Shown here piece after piece: positions 26,994 to 36,269 of a stretch of 37,352 bases of DNA. Source of the DNA: an uncultured Eisenbergiella sp. (GTDB lineage: Bacteria > Bacillota > Clostridia > Lachnospirales > Lachnospiraceae); the NCBI GenBank assembly GCA_947630215.1, contig CANRGX010000022.1, positions 1 to 37,352 of the forward strand, written 5' to 3'. Positions within the stretch are counted from its first letter, which is position 1. Every line of letters begins with the position of its first letter. The translations under genes were made by a program, and so were the position numbers. The notes beneath the pieces are model-generated. The model saw only the letters and a list, made by a program, of their open reading frames with translations. It was not told where the DNA came from and did no database searches.

Positions 26994-27715
26994 TTCCGAT
27001 ACCCCCGCAGTGTTACCATTCTTCCGTCGATGCGTTTTGTGGCTGAGTTCCCGATGAAAATGGTGGAGAACATATCCGCGTTGCAGGCGGAAAGCTCCGC
27101 CAGCGTCAAAATCCGGGTTTCCTCACCCTCCCGGCCAATATAGCGCGCTATGCCGCAGACGGTGTCCCCGGAGCGGTGCGCCAGCAGGATCCGGCAGGCG
27201 CGTCGAAGGTGTCCGGCCCGGTTTTTGCTGGCAGGATTGTAAAGCACCAGGCAAATATCACACCGGGCGGCATATTCCAGGCGCTTTTCAATGACTTCTG
27301 CCGGTGTCAGCAGATCGGAAAGACTCAGAACACAGAAATCCGCAGTCAGCGGAGAGCCCAGCAGGGCCGCGCCGGAGGAAGCCGCCGTCACGCCGGGGAT
27401 CACTTCGATAGTGACGTCATAGGCGGGCGCCAGTTCCAAAAGCGGCGATGCCATGCCATAGATGCCTGCGTCCCCGGAACAGATCATCACCACCGCCCTG
27501 CCTGCAGCGGCCGCCGAAAGCGCCATGTGACAGCGTTCCAGTTCTTTTGTCATCGGAGTGGAAAGATATTCTTTGTCGGGAAAATAGGGCCGGATCAGCC
27601 GGCAGTAGGCGGTATAGCCCACGATCACCTCCGCTGCTTCCAGTGCCCTGACCGCGCCCACGGTCAGTCCGTCGTAATTTCCGGCGCCGATGCCGGCCAC
27701 AATCAGTTTTTTCAA
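26990..27715 (-). CDS. cbiH: Cobalt-precorrin-3 C17-methyltransferase
   Basis: A 241-residue SAM-dependent tetrapyrrole methylase that methylates C17 and contracts the ring. It starts with the glycine block VAGIGAGNYDGLT, then the GYTAYCRL segment, SGDAGIYGMA and VIPGVTAAS. The start is taken as the TTG at 27715, whose TTGA overlaps the stop of cbiFG. Earlier in-frame codons are basic and unlike the family. It is 4 bases into the cbiJET gene at its end. Confidence 0.94.
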   Translation of the reverse strand: MKKLIVAGIGAGNYDGLTVGAVRALEAAEVIVGYTAYCRLIRPYFPDKEYLSTPMTKELERCHMALSAAAAGRAVVMICSGDAGIYGMASPLLELAPAYDVTIEVIPGVTAASSGAALLGSPLTADFCVLSLSDLLTPAEVIEKRLEYAARCDICLVLYNPASKNRAGHLRRACRILLAHRSGDTVCGIARYIGREGEETRILTLAELSACNADMFSTIFIGNSATKRIDGRMVTLRGYRK

Positions 27716-29544
27716 AATGAGATCTCCCAATCCTTTCTGCCTGCCGCGACGGTAACGCCGTCGCACACCGTCTTGGAAAGCAAAAGCGATCCACCGCCGC
27801 AGACAGCAGCGCGTTCGCAGACACAGCCGACACCCACTGTGCGCTCTACAAAGGCCGATTCCGAAAACGGCCCCTGTATGGCGGCAAGTTCCTGCGCACT
27901 GTAAAAGCGGATCGGCAGGCCCATGCTTTGGGCAAAGGCAAGCAGTCCGGTTTCGCTGCGTTTAAGGTCGATGGTGGCGATTTGGCAGACCGCCCTCCAA
28001 TCGATACCGGCCTTTTGAAGCGACTCCGTCACGGCCCGGGCGATGGTTTCTGCCGGAATGTCCCTGCGGCAGCCGATCCCAAGCGTCACAATCCGGGGAA
28101 TGAGCCGGAGCGTGTCCGGATACGGCGTTTTGTCATAGATACCCACATAGATGCCTGTCTTGCCCTTATCCTGCCGGGACAGTCCAAGGGGCAGACAGTC
28201 CGGCAGGGGATATTCCGAGGAAATCCCCACGTCTCCCGTCAGGATGGCCGCCGAGATCTCCTTTGCGGTCTGCAGGGAAGAAAGTGCGCAGTTGTGCTGT
28301 GCCGCCCAGGCATCGCAGGAAAAGCGGGCGGCGCTATCGGTGGCGGTCGTGATCACGGGAAGCGCCCCGATTTTTTGCGCCACTCTGCGGGCCAGGTCGT
28401 TTGCACCGCCGATGTGGCCGGAGAGCAGGGGAATGACATAGCGGCCCTGATCGTCCACAACCAGGACGGCGGGATCCACGGCTTTGCCTTTTAAACAGGG
28501 CGCGATGCTGCGCGCAGCAATGCCGCAGGCGCCGATGAAAAGAAGCAGATCGTGGGAGGAAAACAGCGCGCCCATATCGGCGGAGAGCCTTTCATGGGAA
28601 CAAAATCCGTATCCGGCGGCAAATTTTTCAATCGAATGCACGGACGAAAGCGGCAGGGAAAAGAGCCGGCACAGCCGGATGGCAAGCCTGGCGCCCTGGT
28701 CGGAGAAGCAGAAAAGGGCGGTTTTTTTCTCCGGTATCGTATCATCTCCGTCGCTGTCCGGCGCCGTTGTTTCGCACGCGGTTCCGACGCTTTTTTGGGC
28801 CGTTCTGAATCCGGTGGAAAAGGCAGGGTCGTACAGTCTGGAGAAGGAAAAATCGGCGTCTAAAAATTTGCCCACCGCAATCAGCGCGGTTTTGGTCAGT
28901 CGGTTTGCGCGCGCGGTCCCAGCCAGTGTGGAGACCGTACAGCGCAAGATCTTTTCGTCGGGCCAGGTGGCCTTATAGACAATGGCCGCCGGCGTGTCGG
29001 GGGACAGTCCGCCTGCCAGCAGCTCCCGCTGGGCCTTTTCCAGCAGGCCGGTACTGAGAAAGAGTACCATTGTGGCCCCGTGGGCGGAAAGGGCGGACAG
29101 GTTTTCCGAAGGGGGCACCTCGGTATTCCCCGATACCCGGGTGAGAATTACCGTCTGGGAAACGCCAGGCAGGGTATATTCTGCTTTCAGTGCCGCTGCC
29201 GCGCCGGAAAGGGCGCTGACGCCGGGGGTAATGTCATAGGCGATCCCACGCCGGTCGAACTCTCGCATCTGTTCTCCGATGGCCCCGTACAAAGAAGGGT
29301 CTCCCGAATGCAGCCGAACTGTAATCAGATTTTCTGTTTCGGCCTGTTCGATGACCGAGAGCACTTCGTCCAGCGTCATTTTTGCGCTGTCGTAAAGCTG
29401 GCAGCCGGGTTTGGCCAGGGAGAGCAGCTCCCGGTTGACAAGAGATCCCGCGTAAAGAATGACGTCCGCAGTTTCCAGCAGGCGTTTCCCGCGCAGCGTA
29501 ATCAGATCGGCGGCGCCGCATCCCGCTCCGATAAGGTGTACCAT
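27712..29544 (-). CDS. cbiFG: CbiF-CbiG fusion
   Basis: A 610-residue fusion. Residues 1-248 are the cobalt-precorrin-4 C11-methyltransferase CbiF (LIGAGCGAADLITLRG, YAGSLVN, HSGDPSLYGAI, TPGVSALSGAAA). After a variable acidic linker (about 249-272), residues 274-610 are the cobalt-precorrin-5A hydrolase CbiG, with FIGACGIAARSIAP, LSGHIGGANDLA and the C-terminal GIGCRRDIPAE domain. CbiF makes the substrate that CbiG opens, so the fused steps are consecutive. The start immediately follows the cbiD stop with no gap, and its end overlaps the cbiH TTG. Confidence 0.95.
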   Translation of the reverse strand: MVHLIGAGCGAADLITLRGKRLLETADVILYAGSLVNRELLSLAKPGCQLYDSAKMTLDEVLSVIEQAETENLITVRLHSGDPSLYGAIGEQMREFDRRGIAYDITPGVSALSGAAAALKAEYTLPGVSQTVILTRVSGNTEVPPSENLSALSAHGATMVLFLSTGLLEKAQRELLAGGLSPDTPAAIVYKATWPDEKILRCTVSTLAGTARANRLTKTALIAVGKFLDADFSFSRLYDPAFSTGFRTAQKSVGTACETTAPDSDGDDTIPEKKTALFCFSDQGARLAIRLCRLFSLPLSSVHSIEKFAAGYGFCSHERLSADMGALFSSHDLLLFIGACGIAARSIAPCLKGKAVDPAVLVVDDQGRYVIPLLSGHIGGANDLARRVAQKIGALPVITTATDSAARFSCDAWAAQHNCALSSLQTAKEISAAILTGDVGISSEYPLPDCLPLGLSRQDKGKTGIYVGIYDKTPYPDTLRLIPRIVTLGIGCRRDIPAETIARAVTESLQKAGIDWRAVCQIATIDLKRSETGLLAFAQSMGLPIRFYSAQELAAIQGPFSESAFVERTVGVGCVCERAAVCGGGSLLLSKTVCDGVTVAAGRKDWEISF

Positions 29545-30678
29545 TTATGCGTTCTCCTTTACCTGTTGCAGCAGACGCGCCGCGTTGGGCGTCATACCCA
29601 GCAGGCCGTACCGGGTGGAAAAGACGGCCGCCTCCCGGATCAGGCGCAGCGGCCGCTGGGCCAGCTGATCCGCGATCCGGCTGCAGATACTTTTCATGAC
29701 CGTTTCCCGGATACCGGCCCGTTCCAGAATATCCAGCATATCTTCGGCGGCAGCGCTTTCCATCAGCAGGCGGATCGTCTCCGTTTTTGCGCCGCACAGA
29801 CCCGCGTGGGAAGCAAAGATTTCCGCGCGGCAGTCGCCCCAGCGGGAATGGGTTTGAAAAAGCCCTCCCGCCAGCTTTACCAGCTTGCCGATATGTCCCA
29901 CCAGTACCGCGCCGTCAAAGCCCAGTTCGTCGGCGATGGCAAAGGCGTCGCCGACAAAATTGGATACCGGCACCGCCCGGTCGGGATCAAAGGCCAGCTC
30001 CTTTTTCAAAAAGGCCGCCCCGAAATTGCCGGGCACAAACACGGCGATTCGTTCCCCGGCCGCCCGCTTTTGGGAAAGCTGTGCGCGGATGGTCGAAACT
30101 ACGGCGTCGTCGCTCATGGGTTCCACAATTCCGGTGGTACCCAGGATCGAAATCCCGCCTGTGATGCCCAGACGGGGATTAAAGGTTCTTTTTGCAAGCG
30201 CAGCGCCGGCGGGTGCATAAATGGTGACGCTAAGCCCTGCCTGCCATCCGCAGTCTTCGCAGATTTGGCGCAGCTCGTCTTCGATCATGCGCCGGGGGAC
30301 AGAGTTAATGGCGGCGCTGCCCACAGGCTGATCCAGCCCCGGCTTCGTGACGCGGCCAATGCCTGCCCCTCCGTCGATGCGGATGCCGGGCTTTTGGGTC
30401 TTTTCCACCGACGCATAGATGGTGATGCCGTTGGTCACGTCGGGATCGTCCCCGCTGTCCTTGACAATGCCGCAGGATGCCGCCGTATCGGAAATTTTCG
30501 CTTCCTGTACGGCCAGTGTCAGACCGATACCAAAGGGCGTCATCAGATACACACTGTCCAGCGGCCGTCCGTCCAGCAGCATCAGGGCCGCTGCCTTGGC
30601 CGCCGCGGCGGCGCAGGCGCCCGTGGTGTAGCCGCGTCTCAGTTTTTTCCCGTCTTTTGTGATGTAGCTGTCCATCAT
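29545..30678 (-). CDS. cbiD: Cobalt-precorrin-5B C1-methyltransferase
   Basis: A 377-residue enzyme that methylates C1 in the anaerobic pathway. Typical blocks are LRRGYTTGACAAAAAKAA at the N-terminus, KDSGDDPDVTNG, NPRLGITGGISILGTTGIV and VGHIGKLVKLAGG. The ATG pair at 30678/30675 overlaps the cbiC stop and is the likely start. The longer upstream frame runs into cbiC and is rejected. CbiD marks the oxygen-independent route. Confidence 0.96.
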   Translation of the reverse strand: MMDSYITKDGKKLRRGYTTGACAAAAAKAAALMLLDGRPLDSVYLMTPFGIGLTLAVQEAKISDTAASCGIVKDSGDDPDVTNGITIYASVEKTQKPGIRIDGGAGIGRVTKPGLDQPVGSAAINSVPRRMIEDELRQICEDCGWQAGLSVTIYAPAGAALAKRTFNPRLGITGGISILGTTGIVEPMSDDAVVSTIRAQLSQKRAAGERIAVFVPGNFGAAFLKKELAFDPDRAVPVSNFVGDAFAIADELGFDGAVLVGHIGKLVKLAGGLFQTHSRWGDCRAEIFASHAGLCGAKTETIRLLMESAAAEDMLDILERAGIRETVMKSICSRIADQLAQRPLRLIREAAVFSTRYGLLGMTPNAARLLQQVKENA

Positions 30679-31301
30679 CTTGTCAACTGGTACAACAGTG
30701 CGTTGACGATGGCGGCGGCCACGTTGGAGCCGCCCTTTTGCCCCTTTGCCACAATAGAGGGGACGTTCGTGTTCAAAAGCGCTTCTTTGGCTTCCAAAAT
30801 GTTGACAAAGCCCACCGGGACGCCGATCACCAGCGCAGGCTTTACCTTCCCGGCAGCGATCAGATCGCAGAGAGTCAGCAGGGCGGTAGGTGCGTTGCCG
30901 ATAGCAAAGATCAGCGGCCCGGGAAGTCCGGCGGCCTTTTCCATGGCGGCCGAGGCCCGGGTGCAGCCCCTGGCTTTGGCCGTCCGGGCCACGTCTGCGT
31001 CGCTCATAAAGCACGACAGGCCACAGCCCAGCTTTTCCACGGCGGCCTTATGGATTCCGGCGCAGGCCATCTGTGTGTCGGTCACGATGGTGCATCCGTT
31101 TTGCAGCGCGGTAAGGGCCTCTGCAGTGGCGCCGGGGGAAAAGGTCAGGTTTTTGGCATAGTCGAAGTCCGCCGTGGCGTGGATCACCCGTTTGACGATG
31201 GCCATGTTTTCCTTTGCGGGCAGCAGTCCTGCCCTGTCCAGGTGTTCTTCGATGATTTCCATGCTGCGCCGTTCGATGGCGTCGGGATCGGTGAGGATCA
31301 T
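30675..31301 (-). CDS. cbiC: Cobalt-precorrin-8 methylmutase
   Basis: A 208-residue enzyme that moves the methyl group from C11 to C12, giving cobyrinate. The catalytic His is in VIHATADFDY, and IVTDTQMACAGI, FAIGNAPTALL and VIGVPVGFVN follow in the usual order. The length is standard. Its start overlaps the cbiA stop by four bases. Confidence 0.96.
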   Translation of the reverse strand: MILTDPDAIERRSMEIIEEHLDRAGLLPAKENMAIVKRVIHATADFDYAKNLTFSPGATAEALTALQNGCTIVTDTQMACAGIHKAAVEKLGCGLSCFMSDADVARTAKARGCTRASAAMEKAAGLPGPLIFAIGNAPTALLTLCDLIAAGKVKPALVIGVPVGFVNILEAKEALLNTNVPSIVAKGQKGGSNVAAAIVNALLYQLTR

Positions 31302-32656
31302 GAGAGCTCCTTTCTCTGCCGGTAAGACAGACATTTCTGATAGAAAGACTGCGCGGCGGGCAGACTGGCCCACAGATACAGGTGGGGATACCCCGCGTAC
31401 AGCGTGTCGGTATGGACGATGCAGTCCCAGGTCCGTTTTCCCGGCGTGACCGCCGTGAAGGAAGCCCCGTTTTGGGTACTGTCGTAGTAATGAAATTCGT
31501 GAGCGGGCAGGATAAGCCCGGCTTTTCCCAGCAGGCCGTCCGTATGGGAGGTCAGCGTCACATAGCCGAAGCGCACCAGCCGTCCGGTGTTGTGGCTGTG
31601 GTGGGGCAGGATCCCGCACATTTCCCGTCCGTCCAGGGCAGCGCCCAGATATTGGAATCCTCCGCACTCCGCGAGGGTGGGCATCCCGTCCGTCAGGGCG
31701 TGCCGGACGCTTTCTTTTGCGCGCCGGTTCTGGGCCAGCCGATCCGCGTACAGTTCCGGATACCCTCCCGGCAGCAGCAGTCCGTCGGCCTGTTCCGGAA
31801 CCGGTTCGTCGGCCAGCGGCGAGAAAAACTCGATCTGCGCGCCCATTTTCCGAAACAGCCGCAGGGTTTCTTCATAGAAAAAGCAAAAGGCCCGATCCTT
31901 TGCAGCCGCAAGACGAGTGGGGGGCAGCAAAGGAAGAAGGGGCGGATGAAAGGACAGCGGCCCCGCCGTTTTGGCCAGGGCAAGCAGGCCGCTTATATCA
32001 AGCGTATTTTCGCACAGATCCGCCAGCTTTTCAAGCCTTGCTGTCAGATCCGGCACTTCCTGCGGCGTCACAAGCCCCAAATGACGGGAGGAAAGCAGGC
32101 AGTCCTCGGGCAGCCTGGGAAGATACCCAAGGGGCAGGACTTTCCGGGAAAACCGTTTTTGTATCCCCTTTTTGCAGGCTTCATAGACGGAGGGGGAAAT
32201 CTGGTTGAAAATCACGCCGCAGATGGCGCTGTCGGGCTGAAACCGGACAAACCCCTCCAATACGGCCAGAACGGAAGCCGCGGCCCCCCGGGCGTTGATC
32301 AAAAGCACCACCGGCGTCCCGGTTTTTTGGGCTACGGTATAAGTGCTGTTGTCTGTGCCGCTTTCCCCCGTTCCGTCGTAATATCCCATGACGCCCTCCA
32401 GCAGCGTCAGATCCCGTCCCGCGTTTTCCGAAAGCAGATACCGGAGCAGATTTTTGTCGCAGAAAAACGGATCGAGATTGGCGGAAGGGGTCTGTAAAAT
32501 CGCGCGGTGGAACATGGGATCGAGGTAGTCGGGCCCGCATTTTAAAGAGGAAACGGAAAGATGGCGGCGCTTTAACAACAGCAGCAGCGCGCAGACGGCT
32601 GTGGTTTTTCCGCACCCGCTGGAGGTTCCGGCAACAAGGACACGGGGACAGGTCAT
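31298..32656 (-). CDS. cbiA: Cobyrinate a,c-diamide synthase
   Basis: A 452-residue ATP- and glutamine-dependent amidase. The N-terminal ATP site is VAGTSSGCGKTT, followed by KCGPDYLDPMFH. The C-terminal glutaminase has the Cys in LAECGGFQYLG and HEFHYYDS near the end. The length is standard. It is the first biosynthetic gene after the transporter genes and overlaps the ATPase gene by four bases. Confidence 0.95.
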   Translation of the reverse strand: MTCPRVLVAGTSSGCGKTTAVCALLLLLKRRHLSVSSLKCGPDYLDPMFHRAILQTPSANLDPFFCDKNLLRYLLSENAGRDLTLLEGVMGYYDGTGESGTDNSTYTVAQKTGTPVVLLINARGAAASVLAVLEGFVRFQPDSAICGVIFNQISPSVYEACKKGIQKRFSRKVLPLGYLPRLPEDCLLSSRHLGLVTPQEVPDLTARLEKLADLCENTLDISGLLALAKTAGPLSFHPPLLPLLPPTRLAAAKDRAFCFFYEETLRLFRKMGAQIEFFSPLADEPVPEQADGLLLPGGYPELYADRLAQNRRAKESVRHALTDGMPTLAECGGFQYLGAALDGREMCGILPHHSHNTGRLVRFGYVTLTSHTDGLLGKAGLILPAHEFHYYDSTQNGASFTAVTPGKRTWDCIVHTDTLYAGYPHLYLWASLPAAQSFYQKCLSYRQRKELS

Positions 32657-33783
32657 GGGGTCTCCTCCTTTTTTGGCTCGGGCTTTGGAAAAATCGGTTT
32701 GCCCTGTTTTTTGGCATAGGTAAGCAGATCGCCGTTGGCCCGGTTGTACTGCCGGATGGGGCAGCCGCTGTCGATCACGGCCTGTGCCTGGTCAATGGCC
32801 GCCCGGGCGCGGGCAATCTGCGCTTCTTCAATCGGCGAAAAAGCGTGGGCGCAGACGGGATCCTGGGCCAGTGCTGCAGCCACGGCATACTCCAGATCGT
32901 TGTCAAACAGAATCCCGGCCGAGAAAGGGATTTTTCTCTTTTGCAGCGCGTGGTAAAACGGAATGCCATAGCCGCCTCCGCCCACTACAAAGACGCGCGG
33001 TTTTCCCTCCGGTCTGGAAAGCTCTACGGTGCCCAACAGCGGATGGAAGGACCCACGGTCGATGTCGTAGAGTTCGTCGATCAGGCCGCCTGTGAAAATT
33101 TCCTCCGGCGTGCCGTAGGCCCGGATACGGCCGTCCTTGACGCAGGCGATCTTGTCCGCTATTTTATAGGCCAGATCGATTTCGTGCAGGCTCAGGATCA
33201 CCGTGATGCCCTGCTCCCTGGCCATGGAACCCAGAATTTCCAACAGTTCGATCTTGTGCCGGATATCGAGAAAGGAGGTGGGCTCGTCCAAAACGATGAG
33301 CTCCGGTTCCTGGGCGATGGCGCGGGCCAGCAGGACGCGCTGGCGCTGGCCGTCGCTGATCGCGGAAAAATCCCGATCCGCAATATCGGAAGCGCGCACC
33401 CGTGCCAGAGACGCGGCAACCACTTCCCGGTCATGGTCTGTCAGTACGCCAAAGCTGCCGGTATACGGATAGCGGCCCGCCGACACCAGCTCCCGGCAGG
33501 TCATCAGTTCCGGGCGGATCCGGTCGGTCAGCACCACCGCCAGCCGGGATGCCAGATCCCGGCTGCCCATCCTGCGCACATTTTTGCCGTCCAGCCAGAC
33601 GGAGCCGGAAAGGGTGGGCAGATGCCGGGTGATGCTTTTTAAAATGGTGGATTTTCCGGATCCGTTGGGGCCGATCAGGGTCAGGATTTCCCCTTTTTTC
33701 AGGGAAAAGGAAATGTCCCGTACCAGCGGGCGTCCGTTGTAGCCGACCGTCAGGCGGTCGGTGGAAAAAAAAGAATCATTCAT
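32653..33783 (-). CDS. Corrinoid-type ABC transporter ATPase with extra C-terminal domain
   Basis: A 376-residue protein. Residues 1-250 are a FecE/BtuD-type ATPase: Walker A GPNGSGKST (38-46), signature SDGQRQ (143-148, with Asp where Gly is common), Walker B ELIVLDEP (161-168) and the H-loop His at 200. Residues about 258-376 are an additional domain that opens with a strand and glycine loop, VFVVGGGGYGIPF, then ILFDNDLEYA. I do not assign its function. It could bind a nucleotide or corrinoid. The position after permease and binding protein and under the cobalamin riboswitch supports cobalamin or cobinamide uptake. It overlaps the permease gene by eight bases. Confidence 0.88.
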   Translation of the reverse strand: MNDSFFSTDRLTVGYNGRPLVRDISFSLKKGEILTLIGPNGSGKSTILKSITRHLPTLSGSVWLDGKNVRRMGSRDLASRLAVVLTDRIRPELMTCRELVSAGRYPYTGSFGVLTDHDREVVAASLARVRASDIADRDFSAISDGQRQRVLLARAIAQEPELIVLDEPTSFLDIRHKIELLEILGSMAREQGITVILSLHEIDLAYKIADKIACVKDGRIRAYGTPEEIFTGGLIDELYDIDRGSFHPLLGTVELSRPEGKPRVFVVGGGGYGIPFYHALQKRKIPFSAGILFDNDLEYAVAAALAQDPVCAHAFSPIEEAQIARARAAIDQAQAVIDSGCPIRQYNRANGDLLTYAKKQGKPIFPKPEPKKEETP

Positions 33784-34828
33784 TGCGCTTTGCCCCCCTT
33801 GCGGCCATCAGCCAGATGACAATGGGCGCGCCGATGGCGCTGGTGACGGTTCCCACGGACAGCTCGGTGGGAGAAAATACCGTCCTGGCAATCAGGTCGC
33901 AGATCATACAGAATACCGCGCCGCAGAAAAAACAGGCGGGTATCATGAGAACCGGCTTTGCGGTTTTGAGCCAGACGCGGCAGATATGGGGCACCGCGAT
34001 TCCCACAAAGGAAATGGGGCCCGCAAATGCCGTCACACACGCCGAGAGGACGCTGGAAAAGAGGATGAGCAAAACGCGGAACAGGCGGATATTGACGCCC
34101 AGACTCTGCGCGTACCCTTCGCCCAGCGCGTAGGCCGAAATCGGTTTGGAAAGAAAGAACGTGCACAAAAAGGCGGGGAGGACGATCAGCGCAGAGATCC
34201 GCACATCCTGCCAGGACGCCGCGGAAAAACTGCCCAGGGACCAGTGCGTCAGATTGACAATTTCCGATTCTTTGGCAAAGTTGATTAAAAAATCCGTGAC
34301 GGCGGAGCAGATGTAGCTGATCATGATCCCCACCACCAGCAGCATGGACATATCCCGGATTTTTCCCGTAAAGGCCAGGACAAACAGCATGGACGCCATC
34401 GATCCCAAAAAGGCCGCAGCCACGGTGACCGAAACGGGGACGGACGGCAGGGAGGCGCTCAGCGCGATGGTGACGACGGCAAGGAACATTTTGGAGCCGG
34501 AGGAAATTCCCAGCACAAACGGCCCCGCGATGGGATTGCGGAAAAACGTCTGGAGAAGAAAGCCGGACAGAGACAGGGCGCCGCCCAGCACCGCGGCCAG
34601 AAGGAGCCGCGGCAGGCGGATTTTCCAGATGATGTTAAACGCCGGCAGATCGGCGGCAAGCGCGCCGCTTTCGATTTCTTTTTTCCGAAAGAGAAGCGTG
34701 AGGATCTCGCGCACCGAAATGGCGACGCTGCCGGTGTTGATGTTCCAGACCACGGCTGCGCCAAACAAAAGCAGCAAAGAGAGGAACACCACGCTATGGC
34801 GCAGGGTATTTTTAGAAACGGTTTCCAT
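33776..34828 (-). CDS. FecCD/BtuC-type ABC transporter permease, likely corrinoid
   Basis: A 350-residue integral membrane permease with about ten helices. FecCD family segments are seen: LPRLLLAAVLGGALSLSG, NPIAGPFVLGISSG, WSLGSFSAASW and FAGPISFVGIAVPHICR. The ATG at 34828 lies two bases after the stop of the binding-protein gene. This family carries siderophores, heme and cobalamin. The riboswitch and cobalamin genes point to corrinoids. Confidence 0.9.
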   Translation of the reverse strand: METVSKNTLRHSVVFLSLLLLFGAAVVWNINTGSVAISVREILTLLFRKKEIESGALAADLPAFNIIWKIRLPRLLLAAVLGGALSLSGFLLQTFFRNPIAGPFVLGISSGSKMFLAVVTIALSASLPSVPVSVTVAAAFLGSMASMLFVLAFTGKIRDMSMLLVVGIMISYICSAVTDFLINFAKESEIVNLTHWSLGSFSAASWQDVRISALIVLPAFLCTFFLSKPISAYALGEGYAQSLGVNIRLFRVLLILFSSVLSACVTAFAGPISFVGIAVPHICRVWLKTAKPVLMIPACFFCGAVFCMICDLIARTVFSPTELSVGTVTSAIGAPIVIWLMAARGAKRNE

Positions 34829-34830
34829 TC

Positions 34831-36048
34831 TTATTTCAGCCTTTTCAAATAGGTGAGAGAGTCGGTGGACTCGTCCGCTTCCAGCATCAGGTGAATGTCG
34901 TTGACCATGCTGCCGATGGTGTCGGAAATCTGGAAGTAATCGGGGGTGGTGCACCAGACGTTGCCCTCCTTGACCGCTTTCATTTCGGAAAGGATATCGG
35001 CGCGCTCCAGAAATTCCTCCATGCTTTCCGGCTTGCCGCCCAGCGACCAGATGTAGATGATGTAATCGGCGTCCCGGGCTTTGTCATAGAACGCTTCAAA
35101 CTCCATCTTGATCGTGCCGGATTCGCCCACACCCACGTCGGAAAGCGCATATTTTCCTCCGGCCAGATCCACCATTTTCGCCATGTAATCGTCGGCGTTG
35201 CGGGCATACAGGGCCCCCTTGGAGGTGATGTAAAAAATAGCTACGCTCTTATCGCTGCGGTCGGCTTTGGCAATCTCGTCAAGATAGGCGACCTGAGTCT
35301 GAAATACTTTTTCGGCTTCTTCTTCGCGGTTGAAAAGCGCGCCGTAGAGCTTGGCCCATTCCACCCGGGCCAGAGGGTGCTCCTCCTCCGAAGACTGATC
35401 GAGGATAATGCTCACACCCAGCTGTTTTAGCTGGGCGGCCACATCCTCCGTGAGCATGGTGGAGTAAATGGCACAGGTGGTTCCGGAAGCGGTGATTTTT
35501 TCAAAATCCGGTTCCTTATAATCGCCCACATAGGTAAGCGTGCCGTTTGTCAGCGCGTCCTTCACCTCGTCGATATACCAGGAATCCACGTCGTAGGTGG
35601 TAAGGGAAATGGCGTCCAGCGCGCCTATGGCGTTGATGAGGGAGGTGACCGGGGTGGAGGAAACCATCAGGTTGGAGATGGGCTGCTGCAGGAGAATGGC
35701 GTCCTGCGGGGCGTCCGCCGGTACGCTCATCCCTTCGGGGATCACCAGAATCTTTGTGCCGTCCGAAATGGTGGCGAGCTTGTAGCCGCCCTTGTAGTAA
35801 TCCACGGAAAAGCATTTGGCATACTGAAGCTCCATGGAGTGATCGAAGATAAGCTGCCCGTCGACGGAATCGTCCGGGACAGAATCGTCCGGGGCGGATT
35901 CGGCGGCGGACGGGACAGTCGTTTCTTCTGCGGTCTGTGCCGAAACGGATTCTGCGGCGGTCTGCGCCGGGGCAGAATTGCCGCCCTGGCAGGCGGTGAG
36001 CACCGTCAGGGAAACAGCGATCATGAGGGATACGATTTTCTTTTGCAT
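34831..36048 (-). CDS. ABC transporter substrate-binding lipoprotein, likely corrinoid
   Basis: A 405-residue lipoprotein. The signal peptide ends in a lipobox LTAC with Cys20. A low-complexity Ala/Ser/Thr/Glu/Asp linker (about 21-60) contains a PDDSV tandem repeat. The rest is a periplasmic-binding-like domain of the helical-backbone (BtuF/FhuD) type. The ATG at 36048 follows AAGGAG. The longer frame upstream runs through the terminator and riboswitch and is rejected. It is the first gene of the operon. Confidence 0.9.
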   Translation of the reverse strand: MQKKIVSLMIAVSLTVLTACQGGNSAPAQTAAESVSAQTAEETTVPSAAESAPDDSVPDDSVDGQLIFDHSMELQYAKCFSVDYYKGGYKLATISDGTKILVIPEGMSVPADAPQDAILLQQPISNLMVSSTPVTSLINAIGALDAISLTTYDVDSWYIDEVKDALTNGTLTYVGDYKEPDFEKITASGTTCAIYSTMLTEDVAAQLKQLGVSIILDQSSEEEHPLARVEWAKLYGALFNREEEAEKVFQTQVAYLDEIAKADRSDKSVAIFYITSKGALYARNADDYMAKMVDLAGGKYALSDVGVGESGTIKMEFEAFYDKARDADYIIYIWSLGGKPESMEEFLERADILSEMKAVKEGNVWCTTPDYFQISDTIGSMVNDIHLMLEADESTDSLTYLKRLK

Positions 36049-36124
36049 ATTTTTCTCCTTCTTCTTTTTTTGACAGCGCGTTTTGTCCCTTTCCCAAAAG
36101 GAGGAGGGGCAGGCGTCCTGGCAT

Positions 36125-36162
36125 AAAAAAAGCACATCTTTTGCGGGAAACAAAAAATGTGC
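36125..36162 (-). terminator. Riboswitch-controlled terminator before the transporter operon
   Basis: On the minus strand, GCACAT (36162-36157) and following T pair with AAAAGATGTGC-type sequence ending at 36132, then seven T (36131-36125). An upstream GTGCAGC (minus strand, 36237-36231) can pair with GCTGCAC (36165-36159), which includes the terminator's 5' arm. This is a plausible antiterminator. With cobalamin bound, the terminator would form and the operon would be off. Confidence 0.8.
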
Positions 36163-36269
36163 AGCAAATTTCCGTGCCGGATGCATCAAAAGAATACAGC
36201 GCCCTTTGAAAAGACGGCAGGGAAAAATAAGCTGCACTCCTCTTATGCCCAGGAATGGTTGCCATAAGG

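Noticed and set aside
29080-31161. Plus-strand open frame of 693 codons opposite cbiFG, cbiD and cbiC
   Set aside because: It runs antisense to three confidently assigned genes, spans their boundaries and shows no domain pattern. Stop codons are simply rare in this phase of GC-rich genes.
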